Source: Peterkaempfera bronchialis (GTDB taxonomy: Bacteria > Actinomycetota > Actinomycetes > Streptomycetales > Streptomycetaceae). From it: a stretch of 64,000 nt of DNA. The notes beneath the pieces are model-generated. The model saw only the letters and a list, made by a program, of their open reading frames with translations. It was not told where the DNA came from and searched no databases. The position numbers were made by a program, and so were the translations under genes. Of this stretch, positions 41,921 through 51,965 are shown one piece after another. Where the stretch lies: contig NZ_CP031264.1 of the NCBI RefSeq assembly GCF_003258605.2, positions 3,782,001-3,846,000 of the forward strand, read 5' to 3'. The number at the start of each line of letters is the position of its first letter. Within the stretch, counting starts at the first letter, position 1.

Positions 41921-43899
41921 CCGCCGCCCCCATCCACGACGGCGCCGACACCGGGCACCGGCCGTTTCCCGAGGCGGAGCGGGCCGGGACGCTGGTCCAC
42001 CGGTTCCTGGAGATCGCCGCCGCCCACCCCGGCCGGGCGGCCGTGGTCACGCCCGACACCCGCTGGACGTACCAGGAGACCGCAGACCGCTCGGCCCGGG
42101 TGGCCGCAGGGCTGGCTGCGGCCGGGCTGCGGCCGGGACACCGGGTCGCCCTGCTCTTCTCGCACGGCGCCGAGATGATCGCCGCGCTGCTGGGCGTCCT
42201 GCGGGCCGGTCTCTCCTACGTTCCACTGGACGCGGCCTACCCCGAGCAGCGGCTCGCCTATATGGCCTCGGACTCCGGCGCCCGGGCCCTGGTGTGCGGC
42301 CGGGCCCATCTGCCGTCTGCCGTGAAGCTTGCCGCCGGGCGCCCTCTGCTCGGGTACGAGGAGCTGGTACGCCATGACGCCGGTGACCCGGCGGTGCGCG
42401 CGGCCCCGGCCGGCGAGGCGTATGTGCTGTACACCTCGGGCTCCACCGGCCGCCCCAAGCCCGTCGCGCAGGTGCACCGAAATGTCCTGCACCACACCCG
42501 GGTGTGGACCGACGGCCTGGGCATCGGCCCACGGGACCGGCTGACCCTACAGTCCGCGTACAGCTGGGACTCCGCGGTGCAGGACACCTTCGCCGCGCTG
42601 CTCAACGGCGCGGCGCTGTACCCGGTCGACCTCAAGGCGCTGGGTGTCAGCAGTCTGCTGGACTGGATGGCCGCAGAGGAGCTGACCGTCTACCACTCCA
42701 CACTGCCGGTCTTCCGAGCCCTGGCCCGGGCGATGGAGGCGCGCGGCATCCGGCTCCCGGCCATGCGCATGCTCGCCCTCGGCGGGGACACGCTCCACCT
42801 TGCCGACCTCGACGCCTACCGCCGGACCTTCGAGCCGCACTGCCGGGTCGCGGGCGCCTACGGCTCCACCGAGTGCTCCTGTGCGCTGCTGCGGGTCGCC
42901 GGACCGGACTACCGGCCGCCCACCGGTGTCTTCCCCCTCGGCGGCCCGGTGGCCGGGACCACGGTCACGCTGGAGGGCCCGGACGGCCGTACGGTCGACG
43001 GTGCCGGCGAGGGCGAGATCGTGGTCGCCGGCCGCTATCTGGCGCCGGGCGCGACCGCCCCGGGGGAGCCGTACCGCACCGGCGACCTCGCACAGCGGCT
43101 GGACGACGGCACGCTGCTGCTGATCGGGCGGCGCGACTTCCAGGTCAAGATCTCCGGCATCCGGGTCGAGACCGGCGAGGTGGAGAGCGCGCTCAAGGAG
43201 CTGCCGCAGATCCGCGAGGCGGTCGTCATGCCGTTCACCGACCGGCTCGGCGAACGGCAGCTCGCCGCCCACCTGGTGGCGGAGCCGGGGGCACGGCCGC
43301 TCCCCACCGAGCTGCGCGCCGCCCTGCGCGCGGTCCTCCCCGACCACGCCGTGCCCACCGCGTACGTCCTGCTCGACGAGCTGCCGCTGACCGCGAACCA
43401 CAAGATCGACCGAGCCGCGCTGCCGGACCCGTCACAGGTCGGCCGACCACTGCGGGCGGCCGTCGGTGGGCGGGCCGCCGACCGGCTGGAGCGGCAGGTC
43501 ACCGACCTCTGGTGCGAGGTGCTGGGGATCGCGGACGCGGGCCCCGACGACAACTTCTTCGACCTGGGGGGCACTTCGCTGCGGGTGGCGGCCGTCCATG
43601 AACGGCTCACCCGGGGCCTCGCCCCCGCTCTGCGGATGACCGACCTGTACCGGGCGCCGACCGTGCGCGCCCTGACCCGGCTCATCCGGCAGGCCACTGC
43701 CACTGCTGCCACCGCCACCGCCACTGCCACCACCGCCGCCGCCCTGGTCGGCCCGGACTCCGCAGCCGGGGCGGCACGCGGCACCCGCCGCCGCGCGGCG
43801 CGCGGCCTCCGGCGCACCCCGGCCCGCACACCCCACACCTCGACACCCCCGCTCCTCGGCGAGGACCGGACCAGCGCCCCGGGAGGGACTTGTGACTGA
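41917..43899 (+). CDS. NRPS adenylation-thiolation didomain
   Basis: The 660-aa protein starts at GTG 41917 (GTGA overlap with the dehydrogenase). The A domain spans about 20-520: YVLYTSGSTGRPK, SWDSAVQDTF, AYGSTECS, YRTGDLAQR and NHKIDR. The residues at the specificity positions (D-S-Q and then a His) match no code I know, so the substrate is left open; it may be the unusual amino acid made by the upstream genes. The T domain has NFFDLGGTSLRV, Ser554. A Thr/Ala repeat linker and an Arg-rich tail follow, perhaps for docking to the PKS, whose start overlaps by 8 nt. Confidence 0.92.
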   Translation: MTAAPIHDGADTGHRPFPEAERAGTLVHRFLEIAAAHPGRAAVVTPDTRWTYQETADRSARVAAGLAAAGLRPGHRVALLFSHGAEMIAALLGVLRAGLSYVPLDAAYPEQRLAYMASDSGARALVCGRAHLPSAVKLAAGRPLLGYEELVRHDAGDPAVRAAPAGEAYVLYTSGSTGRPKPVAQVHRNVLHHTRVWTDGLGIGPRDRLTLQSAYSWDSAVQDTFAALLNGAALYPVDLKALGVSSLLDWMAAEELTVYHSTLPVFRALARAMEARGIRLPAMRMLALGGDTLHLADLDAYRRTFEPHCRVAGAYGSTECSCALLRVAGPDYRPPTGVFPLGGPVAGTTVTLEGPDGRTVDGAGEGEIVVAGRYLAPGATAPGEPYRTGDLAQRLDDGTLLLIGRRDFQVKISGIRVETGEVESALKELPQIREAVVMPFTDRLGERQLAAHLVAEPGARPLPTELRAALRAVLPDHAVPTAYVLLDELPLTANHKIDRAALPDPSQVGRPLRAAVGGRAADRLERQVTDLWCEVLGIADAGPDDNFFDLGGTSLRVAAVHERLTRGLAPALRMTDLYRAPTVRALTRLIRQATATAATATATATTAAALVGPDSAAGAARGTRRRAARGLRRTPARTPHTSTPPLLGEDRTSAPGGTCD

Positions 43900-46800
43900 T
43901 CGCCCGTACGACGATTCAGCCCTGGAAGGCCGGATCGCCGTCGTCGGCCTGGACTGCCGGCTGCCGGGGGCCCGCACCTACGCGGAGTTCTGGCGCAACC
44001 TGCTGGACGGCACCGAGCAGATCACCGACGTGGACGACGAGACGCTGCGCGCCGCCGGGGTCCCGACGGCGGAGTCCGCCAACCCGCACTATGTGCGCCG
44101 CGCCTCGGTGGTCGAGGACGCCGACCTTTTCGACGCGTCGTTCTTCTACCTCTCCGCCCGCGAGGCCGAGCGGATGGACCCGCAGCTGCGGGTCTTCCTC
44201 CAGTCCTCCTGGGCGGCCCTGGAGGACAGCGGCCATGACTCGGAGCAGTACGACGGTCGGATCGGCGTCTTCGTCGGGTCGATGAGCAGCACCTATCTGC
44301 TGAACAACGTGCTCACCGGGGAGAAGGGGTTCAACGGCTCCATCAGCCGGATGCGCCGCGACCAGGCGACCATGATGGGCAACGACCACGACCACCTCGC
44401 CACCCGCGTCTCATACCACCTCAACCTCACCGGGCCGAGCATCGCGGTCCAGACCGCCTGCTCGACCTCCCTGGTCGCGGTGCACACCGCCGTGCAGAGC
44501 CTGCTGGCCCAGGAGTGCGACGTCGCCCTCGCCGGCGGCGTGGCACTGCGCTTCCCGCAGCAGGCCGGGTACCTCCACGAGCCCGACGGCATGGCGTCGG
44601 CCTCCGGCACGGTACGGCCGTTCGACGCCGGGGCCGACGGCACGGTGTTCGGCAACGGCGCGGGTGTCGTGGTGCTCAAGCGGCTTGCCGACGCGCTCGC
44701 CGAAGGGGACACCATCTGGGCGGTGATCCGAGGCTCGGCCGTGGGCAACGACGGCGCCGATCGGGTGGGCTACACCGCCCCCGGCATCGCGGGACAGGCT
44801 GCCGTCCTCGCCGAGGCGCTGGCCGTGGCCGGTGTGGACCCCGCCGAGGTCGGCTATCTGGAGGCGCATGGCACCGGCACCAGGATGGGCGACCCGATCG
44901 AGCTGGCCGCCGCCTCCCAGGTGTACCAGGTCGACGGGGCGCCGCCGCTTGTGCTCGGCTCGGTCAAGGCGAACATCGGCCACCTCAGCTCGGCTGCGGG
45001 CGTGGCCGGGCTCATCAAGTGCGTCCTGATGCTGCGCCACCGCGTGCTGGTACCCACCCCGAACTTCACCGAGTGGAACCCGGAGTGCCAGGTCCAGGGC
45101 ACCCGGTTCCGGATGGGCACCGCGACCGAGCCCTGGCACGGCGGACCCGATCCGCTGCGGTGCGCGGTCACCTCCACCGGCATGGGCGGCACCACCGCGC
45201 ACGTCGTCCTGGAGGAGGCTCCGGCCCGTGACGCCGCCCGGCGCGCGCCCGCCGCCCCGGTGGTGGTGCTGCCCGTCTCCGCCAAGTCGCCGGCCGCGCT
45301 GGAGACCGCCCGGCTCGCGCTCGCCGACCACCTGGAGGCCACCGCCCCCGAGGCGGGGTCCGCATCCGGGGACCCCGGTCTCGACGACGCCGCGTACACC
45401 CTCGCCACCGCGCGCCGCACCTTCAACTACCGGGCCGTCGTCACCGCCCCGGACCGGGCGACGGCCGTACGGGCGCTGCGCACCGCCGATCCGCGCCACA
45501 CCCACCAGGACTCGGGTCAGCCCGCCGACCGTCCGGTGGTGCTGCTCTTCCCCGGCCAGGGCGCCCAGCACCCGGGCATGGGCGAGGGCTGGTACGAGCA
45601 TCTGCCGGTCTTCCGCGAGACGCTCGACGAGTGCGCGGAACTCCTGCTGCCGCACCTGGGCTTCGACCTGCGGGACGCGCTCCACCCCACGCTGCGCGGC
45701 CTGCCCGGCCCGGTCCACGACCTCAACCGCACCCGGGTCACCCAGCCGGCGCTGTTCGCCGTCGAGTACGCCCTGGCCCGCCAGTGGATAGCCTGGGGCG
45801 TACGCCCGGCGGCCCTGGCCGGGCACAGCGTCGGGGAGTATGTCGCCGCGACCCTCTCCGGCGTGTTCGGGCTGCCGGACGCCCTGCGGGTGGTGGCCGA
45901 GCGCGGCCGACTGGTGGACGAACTGCCGGGCGGCGCCATGGCCTCGGTCATGCTGCCGCCCGAGGAACTGGCCGACCGGCTCGGCGACGGAGTGGCGCTG
46001 GCCGCCGTCAACGAGCCCGCCGTCTGCACGGTGGCCGGGACCCGAGAGGCGGTCCGGGAGCTGACCGCCCGGCTCACCGCTGAGGGCGTGGCCCACCGCA
46101 AGGTGGTCACCTCGCACGCCTTCCACTCGCCGATGATGGACCCGGCCGTCGAGCCGCTGACCGAACTGCTGCGCGGGGTCGCACTGGGCCGCCCGCACAT
46201 CCCCTTCCTGTCCAACCGCACCGGCACCTGGATCCGGGACGAGGAGGCCACCGACCCTGCGTACTGGGGCGGCCACCTGCGGGACACCGTCCGCTTCGCC
46301 GACGGCCTGGCCACCGTGCTCGCCGAGGGCAGCCATGTCTTCCTCGAAGTCGGCCCCGGCCAGACGCTCGCCACCTTCACTCGCCGCCACCCCGACCGCG
46401 AGACCGGCGTACCGGTGGTCACCTCCGCCGCACGCGGGCGGGAGGCCGCTGCGGACCTGACCGCGATGCACGCCGCCCTCGGACGGCTGTGGGCGGCCGG
46501 CCTCGCGGTGGACTGGGCGGGCCACTACGCGGACCGGGACTGCGGCCGGGTGCCGCTGCCCACCTACCCCTTCGAGGGGGCCCGCTACTGGGTGGAGCCC
46601 GGCTCCGACACCCTGACTGGGGGCGGTTCCGGCCGGGGCGCCGCCGTGCACGCCGGGAAGCTGCCGCTGGACGACTGGCTGTCGGTCCCGGTGTGGCGAC
46701 CGGCCGTCGGTACCCCCGACACCCCCGCGCGGCCGATCGCCGAGCCCGTGCTGCTCTTCGCCGACCCTGAGGGCACCGCCGCCCGCCTGGCGGCGCACGC

Positions 46801-48634
46801 CTTCACCGGCGAGGTGGTCACGGTGCTCGCCGGCGGGGCGTACGGCCGCGACGGCGACACCTTCACCGTGCGGCCCGACTCCGAGGAGGACCACGGCAGG
46901 CTGGTCGCCGACCTGCTCGCCGAGGAGCGGCTGCCCGCCCGGGTGGTGCACGCGTGGTCCACGGCCGCGCTGCCCGCCGAACGCGGTACCGAGCGGTTCG
47001 AGCAGGCTCAGCGGACCGGCCTCTACAGCCTGATCGCCCTGGTCAAGGCGGTGAGCGGGCAGGGCGTGACCCGCCCGCTCCAACTGGACCTGGTCAGCGC
47101 GGGCGCGTACGCCGTCACCCCCGCCGAGCCCGCGCCCCACGCCGAACTGGTCACCCTCGGCGTGGCAGCCCGGGTCATCGGCCAGGAGCACGGCAACATC
47201 GGCGCGCGCCACTTCGACCTCCCCGCAACGGTCGACGAGCGGTCACTGCGTACCCTCGCCGCCGAACTGGCCACCCGGCGGCACCCGGAGGTGGCCGTCA
47301 CGCTGCGCGGGGCCACCCGCTGGATCGCCGAGCTGGCCCCGGTACGGGCCGACTGGACCGCCGACGCCGAATCCCGGCTGAAGGACGGCGGGGTGTACCT
47401 GATCACCGGCGGACTCGGTGAGATCGGCTCCACCCTCGCGCGCTGGCTGTACCGCGAGTGCGGGGCGCGGCTCGCGCTGCTCACCCGGGAGGCACTGCCC
47501 GCGCGGGACGGCTGGGACGCCTGGCTTGCGGACCACCCGGCCGAGGACGAGACCGCACTGAGGATCGCCCGGCTGCGCGCACTGGAGGCGGACGGCGCCA
47601 CGCTCTTCCTGGTCAACGCCGACGTGGCCGACGAGGCCGCGCTGCGCACCGCGGTCGAGAAGGTCAAGGCCCAGTTCGGCCGACTCGATGGGGTGGTGCA
47701 CGCGGCCGGCCTGCCGAGCGAGCAGTGGGACCGCGCCATCACGGCGGCCAGCGTCGAGCAGTGCCAGTGGCACTTCGTTCCCAAGGCCCACGGCCAGATC
47801 GCCCTGGAGAAGGTCCTCGCCGACCACCCGGTCGACTTCTGCCTGCTGCTCTCCTCGCTGGCCGGTGTGCTGGGCGGCCTGCGGCTGCTCGGCTACGGCG
47901 CCGCCAACCACTTCATGGACGCGGCGGCCGAACGCGCCAACCGGGACCTGGACCGCACCGTGTGGATCAGCGCCGCCTGGGACGTCTGGCAGCACCACCA
48001 GGACGAGAAGCGGGCCATCTCGGCGATCGGCCGCAGCATGGACGACAAGGCGATCCAGCCAGAGGAGGGCTTGGAGGTCGTCCGCCGGCTGCTGACCCTG
48101 CGTGACATCTCCCATGTCGCTGTCTCCACCTGGGACCTCGACCACCGGCTCGACCAGTGGGTGCGCAACGACCGCATCGCCGAGCCGACCGCCACGGCCG
48201 GGGCCGCCGAGGACGGCACGGGCAGCGGGGCGGACGGGGACCTCACCGAACAGGTCGCGCGGATGGTGCGGGATGCGCTCGGCCAGCCTGATCTACCGCT
48301 AGACGGCGACATCTTCGAGTTCGGCGGCGACTCGCTGCTGATCGTCCGGCTGCTCTCCGACGTACGCGACCAGTTCGCCGCCGAGGTGCCGCTGGCCGAC
48401 ATCCTGGGCGAGCCGACCCCCGTCGCCCTGGCCGCCCTGGTCCAGCAGCGCCTTGACGCCCGGGTGGCCGGCCCGGACGCAGCCGGCGACGAGGTGGACC
48501 TACTGGCGGACGAACTGGCCGGGCTGGACCCCGAGGAGGCCGAGAGGCTGCTGGCGCAGGCCGAGGCGGCGCAGGCCGAGGCGGGCCCGACCATGCAGGA
48601 GGCGGCTGCGGCCGTCCAGGAACAGGAGCGCTGA
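43892..48634 (+). CDS. Type I PKS module: KS-AT-KR-ACP
   Basis: This is a 1580-aa single module. KS about 10-440: active-site Cys190 in QTACSTSLVA, plus EAHGTGT and the NIGHLSSA His. AT about 540-840: GHSVGEY (Ser646) and HAFH, indicating malonyl-CoA. KR about 1165-1400: GGLGEIG nucleotide site and Tyr1335 in LLGYGAANH. ACP: FGGDSL, Ser1481. No DH or ER is seen, so it should add a beta-hydroxy ketide unit. The C-terminus is an Ala/Gln/Glu-rich helix typical of docking. Position suggests extension of the aminoacyl unit from the A-T didomain. Confidence 0.95.
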   Translation: MTDRPYDDSALEGRIAVVGLDCRLPGARTYAEFWRNLLDGTEQITDVDDETLRAAGVPTAESANPHYVRRASVVEDADLFDASFFYLSAREAERMDPQLRVFLQSSWAALEDSGHDSEQYDGRIGVFVGSMSSTYLLNNVLTGEKGFNGSISRMRRDQATMMGNDHDHLATRVSYHLNLTGPSIAVQTACSTSLVAVHTAVQSLLAQECDVALAGGVALRFPQQAGYLHEPDGMASASGTVRPFDAGADGTVFGNGAGVVVLKRLADALAEGDTIWAVIRGSAVGNDGADRVGYTAPGIAGQAAVLAEALAVAGVDPAEVGYLEAHGTGTRMGDPIELAAASQVYQVDGAPPLVLGSVKANIGHLSSAAGVAGLIKCVLMLRHRVLVPTPNFTEWNPECQVQGTRFRMGTATEPWHGGPDPLRCAVTSTGMGGTTAHVVLEEAPARDAARRAPAAPVVVLPVSAKSPAALETARLALADHLEATAPEAGSASGDPGLDDAAYTLATARRTFNYRAVVTAPDRATAVRALRTADPRHTHQDSGQPADRPVVLLFPGQGAQHPGMGEGWYEHLPVFRETLDECAELLLPHLGFDLRDALHPTLRGLPGPVHDLNRTRVTQPALFAVEYALARQWIAWGVRPAALAGHSVGEYVAATLSGVFGLPDALRVVAERGRLVDELPGGAMASVMLPPEELADRLGDGVALAAVNEPAVCTVAGTREAVRELTARLTAEGVAHRKVVTSHAFHSPMMDPAVEPLTELLRGVALGRPHIPFLSNRTGTWIRDEEATDPAYWGGHLRDTVRFADGLATVLAEGSHVFLEVGPGQTLATFTRRHPDRETGVPVVTSAARGREAAADLTAMHAALGRLWAAGLAVDWAGHYADRDCGRVPLPTYPFEGARYWVEPGSDTLTGGGSGRGAAVHAGKLPLDDWLSVPVWRPAVGTPDTPARPIAEPVLLFADPEGTAARLAAHAFTGEVVTVLAGGAYGRDGDTFTVRPDSEEDHGRLVADLLAEERLPARVVHAWSTAALPAERGTERFEQAQRTGLYSLIALVKAVSGQGVTRPLQLDLVSAGAYAVTPAEPAPHAELVTLGVAARVIGQEHGNIGARHFDLPATVDERSLRTLAAELATRRHPEVAVTLRGATRWIAELAPVRADWTADAESRLKDGGVYLITGGLGEIGSTLARWLYRECGARLALLTREALPARDGWDAWLADHPAEDETALRIARLRALEADGATLFLVNADVADEAALRTAVEKVKAQFGRLDGVVHAAGLPSEQWDRAITAASVEQCQWHFVPKAHGQIALEKVLADHPVDFCLLLSSLAGVLGGLRLLGYGAANHFMDAAAERANRDLDRTVWISAAWDVWQHHQDEKRAISAIGRSMDDKAIQPEEGLEVVRRLLTLRDISHVAVSTWDLDHRLDQWVRNDRIAEPTATAGAAEDGTGSGADGDLTEQVARMVRDALGQPDLPLDGDIFEFGGDSLLIVRLLSDVRDQFAAEVPLADILGEPTPVALAALVQQRLDARVAGPDAAGDEVDLLADELAGLDPEEAERLLAQAEAAQAEAGPTMQEAAAAVQEQER

Positions 48635-48635
48635 C

Positions 48636-49667
48636 GTGGACTTCAGCCTGATCTTCTTCTCCGGCGACGAGAAGAACAAGTACCGATTCGTCCTTGACGC
48701 GGCCAGGTACGCCGACGAGCACGGCTTCACCGCGATCTGGACGCCCGAGCGGCACTTCCACCGCTTCGGCGGCCTCTACCCGAACCCCGCCGTGCTCGGC
48801 GCCGCGCTTGCCATGGCCACCCAGCGGCTTCGGATCCGGGCCGGCAGCGTCGTGCTGCCGCTGCACAGCCCGATCCGGGTCGCGGAGGAGTGGGCGGTGG
48901 TCGACAACCTCTCCAGAGGACGGGCCGGCATCGCCCTGGCGACCGGCTTCAGCCCGCTCGACTTCGCCATCAACCCCGGCGGCTGGCAGGACAGGCGGCA
49001 ACGCACCTTCGACGCCGTGACCACGCTCCGCGAGCTGTGGGAGGGCGCCCCCGTCTACGTCCAGGACGGCCTGGGCAACCACGTCGAGGTGGAGCTGCAC
49101 CCCCAGCCGGTGCAGCCGGAACTGCCCATCTGGCTGACCTGCACCAAGAGCCCGGAGACCTTCGAGGCCGCCGGACGGATGGGCTGCAATGTGCTGACCG
49201 CGCTCATCGACATGACCAACGAGGAGCTGGAGGAGAAGCTCGCCCTCTACTTCAAGACCCTGGAGGCGCACGGGCACGACCCGGAGAGCGTCACCGTCAC
49301 ACTCATGCTGCACACCTTCATCGGCACCGACCTCGACGAGGTGCGGGAGACTGTCCGACAGCCCTTCAGCGACTACCTGCGCTCCTTCTTCACCGTCATC
49401 GACTCGCAGAAGAAGAACACCGCGCCGGGCGCCGGGGTGCGCGACATGTCGCAGAGCGACCAGGACCAGCTGATCGGCTTCGCCTTCGACAAGTACTTCG
49501 GGAAGGGCGCCCTGCTCGGCACACCCGACTCCTGCGGAGCGGTCGTCGAGCGGTTCCGGGGCATGGGCGTCACTGAGATCGCCTGCCTGATCGACTTCGG
49601 GGTGGACGAGGAACTCGTGGTGCAGAGCCTCAGCCACCTTGACGAGCTGCGCGGGCGGTACGCATGA
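48636..49667 (+). CDS. Luciferase-like monooxygenase, MupA/Atu3671-type
   Basis: This 343-aa protein starts at GTG 48636, one base after the PKS stop. It shows the bacterial luciferase barrel start DFSLIFFSGDEKNKYRF, then FTAIWTPERHFHRFGGLYPN, RIRAGSVVLPLHSP, RAGIALATGFSP and PIWLTCTKSPETF. These are signatures of FMN-dependent monooxygenases of NRPS/PKS clusters, often fused to modules. It needs reduced flavin, and a flavin reductase is encoded four genes later (51966). It may hydroxylate or oxidatively rearrange the PKS-bound intermediate. Confidence 0.92.
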   Translation: MDFSLIFFSGDEKNKYRFVLDAARYADEHGFTAIWTPERHFHRFGGLYPNPAVLGAALAMATQRLRIRAGSVVLPLHSPIRVAEEWAVVDNLSRGRAGIALATGFSPLDFAINPGGWQDRRQRTFDAVTTLRELWEGAPVYVQDGLGNHVEVELHPQPVQPELPIWLTCTKSPETFEAAGRMGCNVLTALIDMTNEELEEKLALYFKTLEAHGHDPESVTVTLMLHTFIGTDLDEVRETVRQPFSDYLRSFFTVIDSQKKNTAPGAGVRDMSQSDQDQLIGFAFDKYFGKGALLGTPDSCGAVVERFRGMGVTEIACLIDFGVDEELVVQSLSHLDELRGRYA

Positions 49668-50995
49668 CCGACACCCTGGCCGCCCGCCTGGCGGCCCTCA
49701 GCCCGCAGCAGCGCGCCGCGCTGCGCGCCCGCATGCCCCGGCAGGACTCCGGGGGCGACCAGCTGACACCAGGGCAGCTCCGCCTGTGGCAGGCGCACCA
49801 CGCCGTCGGGGGCCGCCCGGTGGACGTGGTCTGCCAGGCCGTCCGCCTCACCGGAGCCCCGGTCGACCTCGACCTGCTCACCGAGCGGGTGCGCGGCTTC
49901 GCGGCGGCCCATGAGGCGCTGCGTACGACGTTTGGGACGACGACCGGCGGGCCGGGCGTGCGGCGTGTCGTGCACCAGCGGCTTGAGCCCGAGCTGGCCC
50001 GGCTGCGCTGCGCCACCGAGGCTGAGGCGCACGAGTACGCCCGGGAGCTGGCCCGGCGGCCGTTCGACCTGGCCCATGGCCCGCTGCTGCGGGTGGCGCT
50101 GGCCGAGACACCGGCCGCCGACGAGGCATGGCTGCTGCTCGCCGTGCACAACCTAGCCTTTGACGCCTGGTCCTTCGAACTGCTGCTGGACGCGTTGGCG
50201 CAGCCCTCGGCCACCGTGGGACCGGCCCGCCCCTTCAGCGCCTTCGCCCGCGACCAGCTGAGCTGGACGGACGGCCCCGAGGGCCGTGCCGCAGCGGCGT
50301 ACTGGGCGGGGCAGACCGCCGGAGCGCCCGGACCGCTGCCCACCGACCGGCCGCGCGGCGCGGTCACCGAGCGGGTCGGCGGCCGGGTGCACTTCACCCT
50401 TCCGGCGCCGGTGGCGGATGCGGTCGCCGGGTCGGCGACGCGCGAGGCGGCCACCGCCTACGTCGGCTGGCTCGCCGTCGCCTGGACGGCCCTCGCCGAG
50501 TTCGGCGGGCAGGACGACCTCCTGCTGGGCACCTTCACCTCCGGCCGCAACCGACCGGGCACCGACACGGTCGTCGGCTATCTGCTCAATGTGCTGCCGG
50601 TACGGCTGCGCGACAGCGGCGCCGGCACCCACCGGGACCGCGTCCGCGCGGTGCGCGCCGCCACCCGGGCAGGTCTCGCGCACGCCTCCTACCCCGGTGA
50701 ACGGATCACCTCGGACCGGCAGTTGCCCGGTACGCAGCCGCTGCTGGACGCGGTCTTCGTCTTCGACCACCTCGCGGCCGACGACCGGCGGATCCAGGGT
50801 GCCGCCGTGGCCACCGCCGACGTGGACAAGGGCACGGCCCGCTACGACCTGACCCTGGCTGTCTACCCGGGCCCGCACGGCGTCACCGGCTGGCTGGAGT
50901 ACGACACCGCCCTGTACGACGAGGCGACCGTGCGCCGACTCGCCGACGGGTTCACGGCTGCGGCGCAGGCCGCAGCCCGGGAGGCGGACCAGTGA
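49664..50995 (+). CDS. Free-standing condensation-like domain with HNxxxDA motif
   Basis: This 443-aa protein overlaps the previous gene by 4 nt. It has the C-domain order: LTPGQLRLWQAHHA (C1), HEALRTTF (C2), VHNLAFDAWSFELLL (C3), then SGRNRPGTDTVVGYLLNVLPV (C5). The HHxxxDG active site reads HNLAFDA: the second, catalytic His is Asn and Gly is Ala. It could therefore be a non-canonical acyltransferase/ester-forming domain or a structural partner. It has no A or T domain, so it acts in trans on carrier-bound substrates. Confidence 0.87.
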   Translation: MTDTLAARLAALSPQQRAALRARMPRQDSGGDQLTPGQLRLWQAHHAVGGRPVDVVCQAVRLTGAPVDLDLLTERVRGFAAAHEALRTTFGTTTGGPGVRRVVHQRLEPELARLRCATEAEAHEYARELARRPFDLAHGPLLRVALAETPAADEAWLLLAVHNLAFDAWSFELLLDALAQPSATVGPARPFSAFARDQLSWTDGPEGRAAAAYWAGQTAGAPGPLPTDRPRGAVTERVGGRVHFTLPAPVADAVAGSATREAATAYVGWLAVAWTALAEFGGQDDLLLGTFTSGRNRPGTDTVVGYLLNVLPVRLRDSGAGTHRDRVRAVRAATRAGLAHASYPGERITSDRQLPGTQPLLDAVFVFDHLAADDRRIQGAAVATADVDKGTARYDLTLAVYPGPHGVTGWLEYDTALYDEATVRRLADGFTAAAQAAAREADQ

Positions 50996-51957
50996 CCACT
51001 CCACGTCTCTGTGCGCCCGCCTATGAGCTGGGAGAGCGGGCCGACCCCGTCATCGAGCTGCCGGAGCTTCAGGCCGACCCCGCAGTGGCGGCCGAACTCA
51101 CCGCAGCCGCAGCCGGTTTCCACACCTACCGCTGGTCCGAGGCCGAGGTCACCGAACTGATGGCCGTGGCCGTGCAGCGCACGCTTGCCGAGGCGGCGGT
51201 CCCCGGCACCGAGGTCGACCTGGTGCTGCTGGCCACGGACTCGCTGCCGCACGGCCGCGCCGCCCACCGGGATGTCGCCGAACTGCTGGCGGAGACGGGC
51301 CTCACCGGGGCGACGGTAGTCACCCTCGGCCTGATGGACTGCGCCACGGCCATGGTCGCGGTGGGCACCGCCGCCTCCCTGGTCCGCGACGGTACGGCCC
51401 GCAACGTCCTGGTCATCTCCGGCGACCTCGCCGACCGGGCGACGGGCGGGGCGAGGGTGGTGGCCGGCGGCGCGGCCGTGGCCAGCGACGCCGCCGCCTC
51501 GGTACTGGTCTCGGCGACGGCACCCGGCCTGCCGGTGCTGGCCACGGCCCACCACTCGGCGCCCGAGGTCCACCAGGACACCGGCCCGCAGCAGCAGCTG
51601 CTGACCCGGGTCAGGGCGCACCGCGAGCTGTTCGCCAGGCTCACCGAGGCTGCCCGGCGTCCGGACCTGAAGGACGTGCGTGCCGTGCTGCCCAGCAACT
51701 TCGCCCGCAATGTGCTCCAGCTCTACCTCGCCGATGTCGGGCTGGGCGGCGACACCCCGGCCCTGGGCAATGTCGGCCGGATCGGGCACTGCCTCGGCAG
51801 TGACCCGCTGATCAATCTGGCCGACCGGGTCGCGGAGCCCAAGGCGCCTGTGCCGGAGGAGGGCACGCTGGTCCTGTTCGGCGCGGGCGTCTCCCATCTG
51901 GCGGCGGTCCTGCTGGGAGCGGACGCGCTGCCACGGCAGATGGAGGGGTCCCCCTGA
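50992..51957 (+). CDS. KAS III-like ketosynthase/acyltransferase
   Basis: This 321-aa thiolase-fold protein resembles FabH. The candidate nucleophile is in LGLMDCATAMVAV (Cys about 116). The Asn motif is present (TPALGNVGRIGHCLGSDPLI), but HQAN is changed to LPSNFARN, lacking the catalytic His. Such Cys-only or altered relatives often transfer an acyl group to O or N instead of making C-C bonds. It overlaps the condensation-like gene by 4 nt, which suggests the two work together. Confidence 0.84.
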   Translation: MTTPRLCAPAYELGERADPVIELPELQADPAVAAELTAAAAGFHTYRWSEAEVTELMAVAVQRTLAEAAVPGTEVDLVLLATDSLPHGRAAHRDVAELLAETGLTGATVVTLGLMDCATAMVAVGTAASLVRDGTARNVLVISGDLADRATGGARVVAGGAAVASDAAASVLVSATAPGLPVLATAHHSAPEVHQDTGPQQQLLTRVRAHRELFARLTEAARRPDLKDVRAVLPSNFARNVLQLYLADVGLGGDTPALGNVGRIGHCLGSDPLINLADRVAEPKAPVPEEGTLVLFGAGVSHLAAVLLGADALPRQMEGSP

Positions 51958-51965
51958 CCGCCGTC

